Shown: positions 62,968 through 64,000 of the stretch, piece after piece | How the letters are laid out: each line of letters begins with the position of its first letter | Numbering within the stretch: the first letter of the stretch is position 1 | DNA from: Pinus tabuliformis | Taxonomy: Eukaryota; Streptophyta; Pinopsida; Pinales; Pinaceae | Reading direction: 5' to 3' | Assembly (NCBI GenBank): GCA_031772625.1 | Contig: CM062810.1 | Span: 452,228,014-452,292,013 of the forward strand | DNA length: 64,000 bases | Position numbers and translations under genes: made by a program | Notes under the pieces: generated by a model | Databases searched by the model: none | What the model was told of the DNA's origin: nothing | What the model saw: the letters and a program-made list of their open reading frames with translations, nothing else

Positions 62968-63023
62968 TGTGTATACTACTACTAATATTATAGCATGTGT
63001 ATACTACTACTAATATTATAGCA
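62968..63023. repeat. 28-base tandem duplication
   Basis: Two identical units (62968-62995 and 62996-63023) beginning TGTGTATACTACTACTAATA. No differences seen, so very recent. Confidence 0.93.
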
Positions 63024-63354
63024 TATTCCATTAAGGATAAATCTCCAAGATCCACCTAATAACCAGCAATTGCACCAAATGTTGCAAAGGAAATGTTGTA
63101 AGGCAGTAGCAGGAATAACATTGGAAAGAGTAGGATTGATAGTTAAAGTGTTGCTTGCAACATCTAGACCAAAATCAACGATGCACTTAATAGAGAAAAC
63201 GAATTCAACAATTTGAAAGTGGTGAAAGCATACAAAATATTAAGAACTTTGTTTCGCTATTATATAAGTCAAATACAAAACAAAAGAGAAAAATACAAAA
63301 AATGGTAAATTGAAACCATAATGCATATGGGCCAACAATATTGCAGTTTGCATA

Positions 63355-64000
63355 AACAAGTGATAGTCTGCCATTCCACTCCATCATCATAATCATCATC
63401 ATCAACGTCAGGGTCACCGTCCTCATCATGGTCATCCTAGCTCCCTCGAGGAGATTGATCATCCCCATGAGAAGAGTTCTTTGACACCTTTGAATTCACA
63501 TGGTTATTTTTCTTTTTGTTTGAATCTTTCTTGCTTTTATTTTATTCTTCATCTAAAGCTTCCCCTTGTTTTGAATGTCATTCATCTTCATCCCTCCTCG
63601 ATGACTTCTTATCTTTTCCTCCCTTCTTTTGTTTCAAAGTAGCGAACTTGTCCCTCATATCTACATCAGTAATGTAACCACATGCAACACATCATAGGGA
63701 TATCATTTGTGTCTTTGATATTAGAATCTGTGTTTCTATATTTCCACATCCATATAACTATGCATATATTTTTATAAAAATTTCGAGAAAAGAAAAATGT
63801 TTGCATTGTCATGGGAGCCATTAACACTAGAAGTTCTAGTATTATTGTTAAACTTTAACTAGGAACCCAATTCACATGCAAATAATTTCATCATGTAAGG
63901 AGGTTTCTTTCCAAGAGCTTTTGCCACATCTACCAAAGAACTTCATCTTGTAAGAATGTTTCCTTCTAAGAGATTTTGCCACATCTACTATATTTAAAAT
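63355..64000 (-). pseudogene. eIF5 pseudogene (N-terminal domain through acidic region; upstream part beyond window)
   Basis: The minus strand encodes eukaryotic translation initiation factor 5, which stimulates GTP hydrolysis by eIF2 in the start-codon complex. In order: VDVAKALGKKPPY and FACELGS (63870-63935), TSSVNGSHDNAN (about 63810-63850), remnants of the zinc-finger part, then CGYITDVDMRDKF (about 63650-63690), KQKKGGKDKK, a Lys-rich part, SHGDDQSPRGS, an Asp-rich run and DGVEWQT (about 63362-63385). These follow the plant eIF5 order without introns. It is dead: a stop after GS in place of the usual Gln-Ser, several frame changes, loss of the residues after FATL and of both CxxC pairs in part, and a 55-base tandem duplication at the VDVAK segment (about 63880-63990). 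Similarity ends after DGVEWQT. Many plant eIF5 genes lack coding introns, so a processed copy or an ordinary gene copy are both possible. Confidence 0.85.

Larger units (their letters stand above)
61351..63350. other. Intergenic region with small tandem duplications
   Basis: Two kilobases without a gene. It holds several short direct duplications listed separately (61666, 61841, 62307, 62968) and an ATT microsatellite at 62709-62733. Nothing else is recognised. Confidence 0.7.

Noticed and set aside
63205-63468. Met-rich 87-codon minus-strand frame
   Set aside because: It is an off-frame reading of the Asp-rich part of the eIF5 pseudogene.

Overview
The window looks like a gene-poor stretch of a very large plant nuclear genome. 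It is AT-rich, has no intact host gene, and is mostly nested long-terminal-repeat (LTR) retrotransposons of plant lineages. The retroelement families, an F-box/kelch fragment of plant type and the size of the intergenic space suggest a seed plant, perhaps a gymnosperm such as a conifer; the species is an inference I cannot prove.

Layout. 1-762: old sequence with an unrecognised coding remnant. 763-17740: E1, a Ty3/gypsy element of Tat/Athila type on the minus strand (TSD ATTAT), with a Ty1/copia element, C1, inserted into its gag-protease linker at 9349-14312 on the plus strand. 17746-19799: non-coding, with a long TA microsatellite. 19805-28403: E2, a related minus-strand LTR element (TSD ATATG) that carries only gag. 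28409-32402: non-coding, with old repeat copies. 32408-60336: E3, a chromovirus-type Ty3/gypsy element (TSD TTTTA). E3 is split in its gag region by E4 (39129-57485, Tat/Athila type, TSD GTCGA/GTTGA), and the right LTR of E4 is split by E5 (53833-57248, a short non-autonomous element, TSD TTTAC). This three-level nest is supported by target-site duplications at every level. 60342-64000: host-side sequence with a truncated F-box/kelch gene, several small tandem duplications, and an eIF5 pseudogene running off the right edge.

How the parts relate. None of the elements looks able to move by itself; each autonomous-type one shows multiple breaks. E2 and E4 share LTR ends, an Asp-type primer site, and homologous arrays of small hairpins, so E2 was probably copied by enzymes of an E4-like partner. 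E1 and E4 both carry an extra reading frame between integrase and the 3' LTR with a shared CEGR...YxYHxxLL motif. E5 has its tRNA-primer site repeated inside its LTRs.

The most unusual signals are the hairpin arrays (23656-24929 and 46250-46431), whose outer stems change sequence but keep pairing, the extra reading frame of E1 and E4, and the primer-site repeats in E5. All coordinates and comparisons were made by eye.
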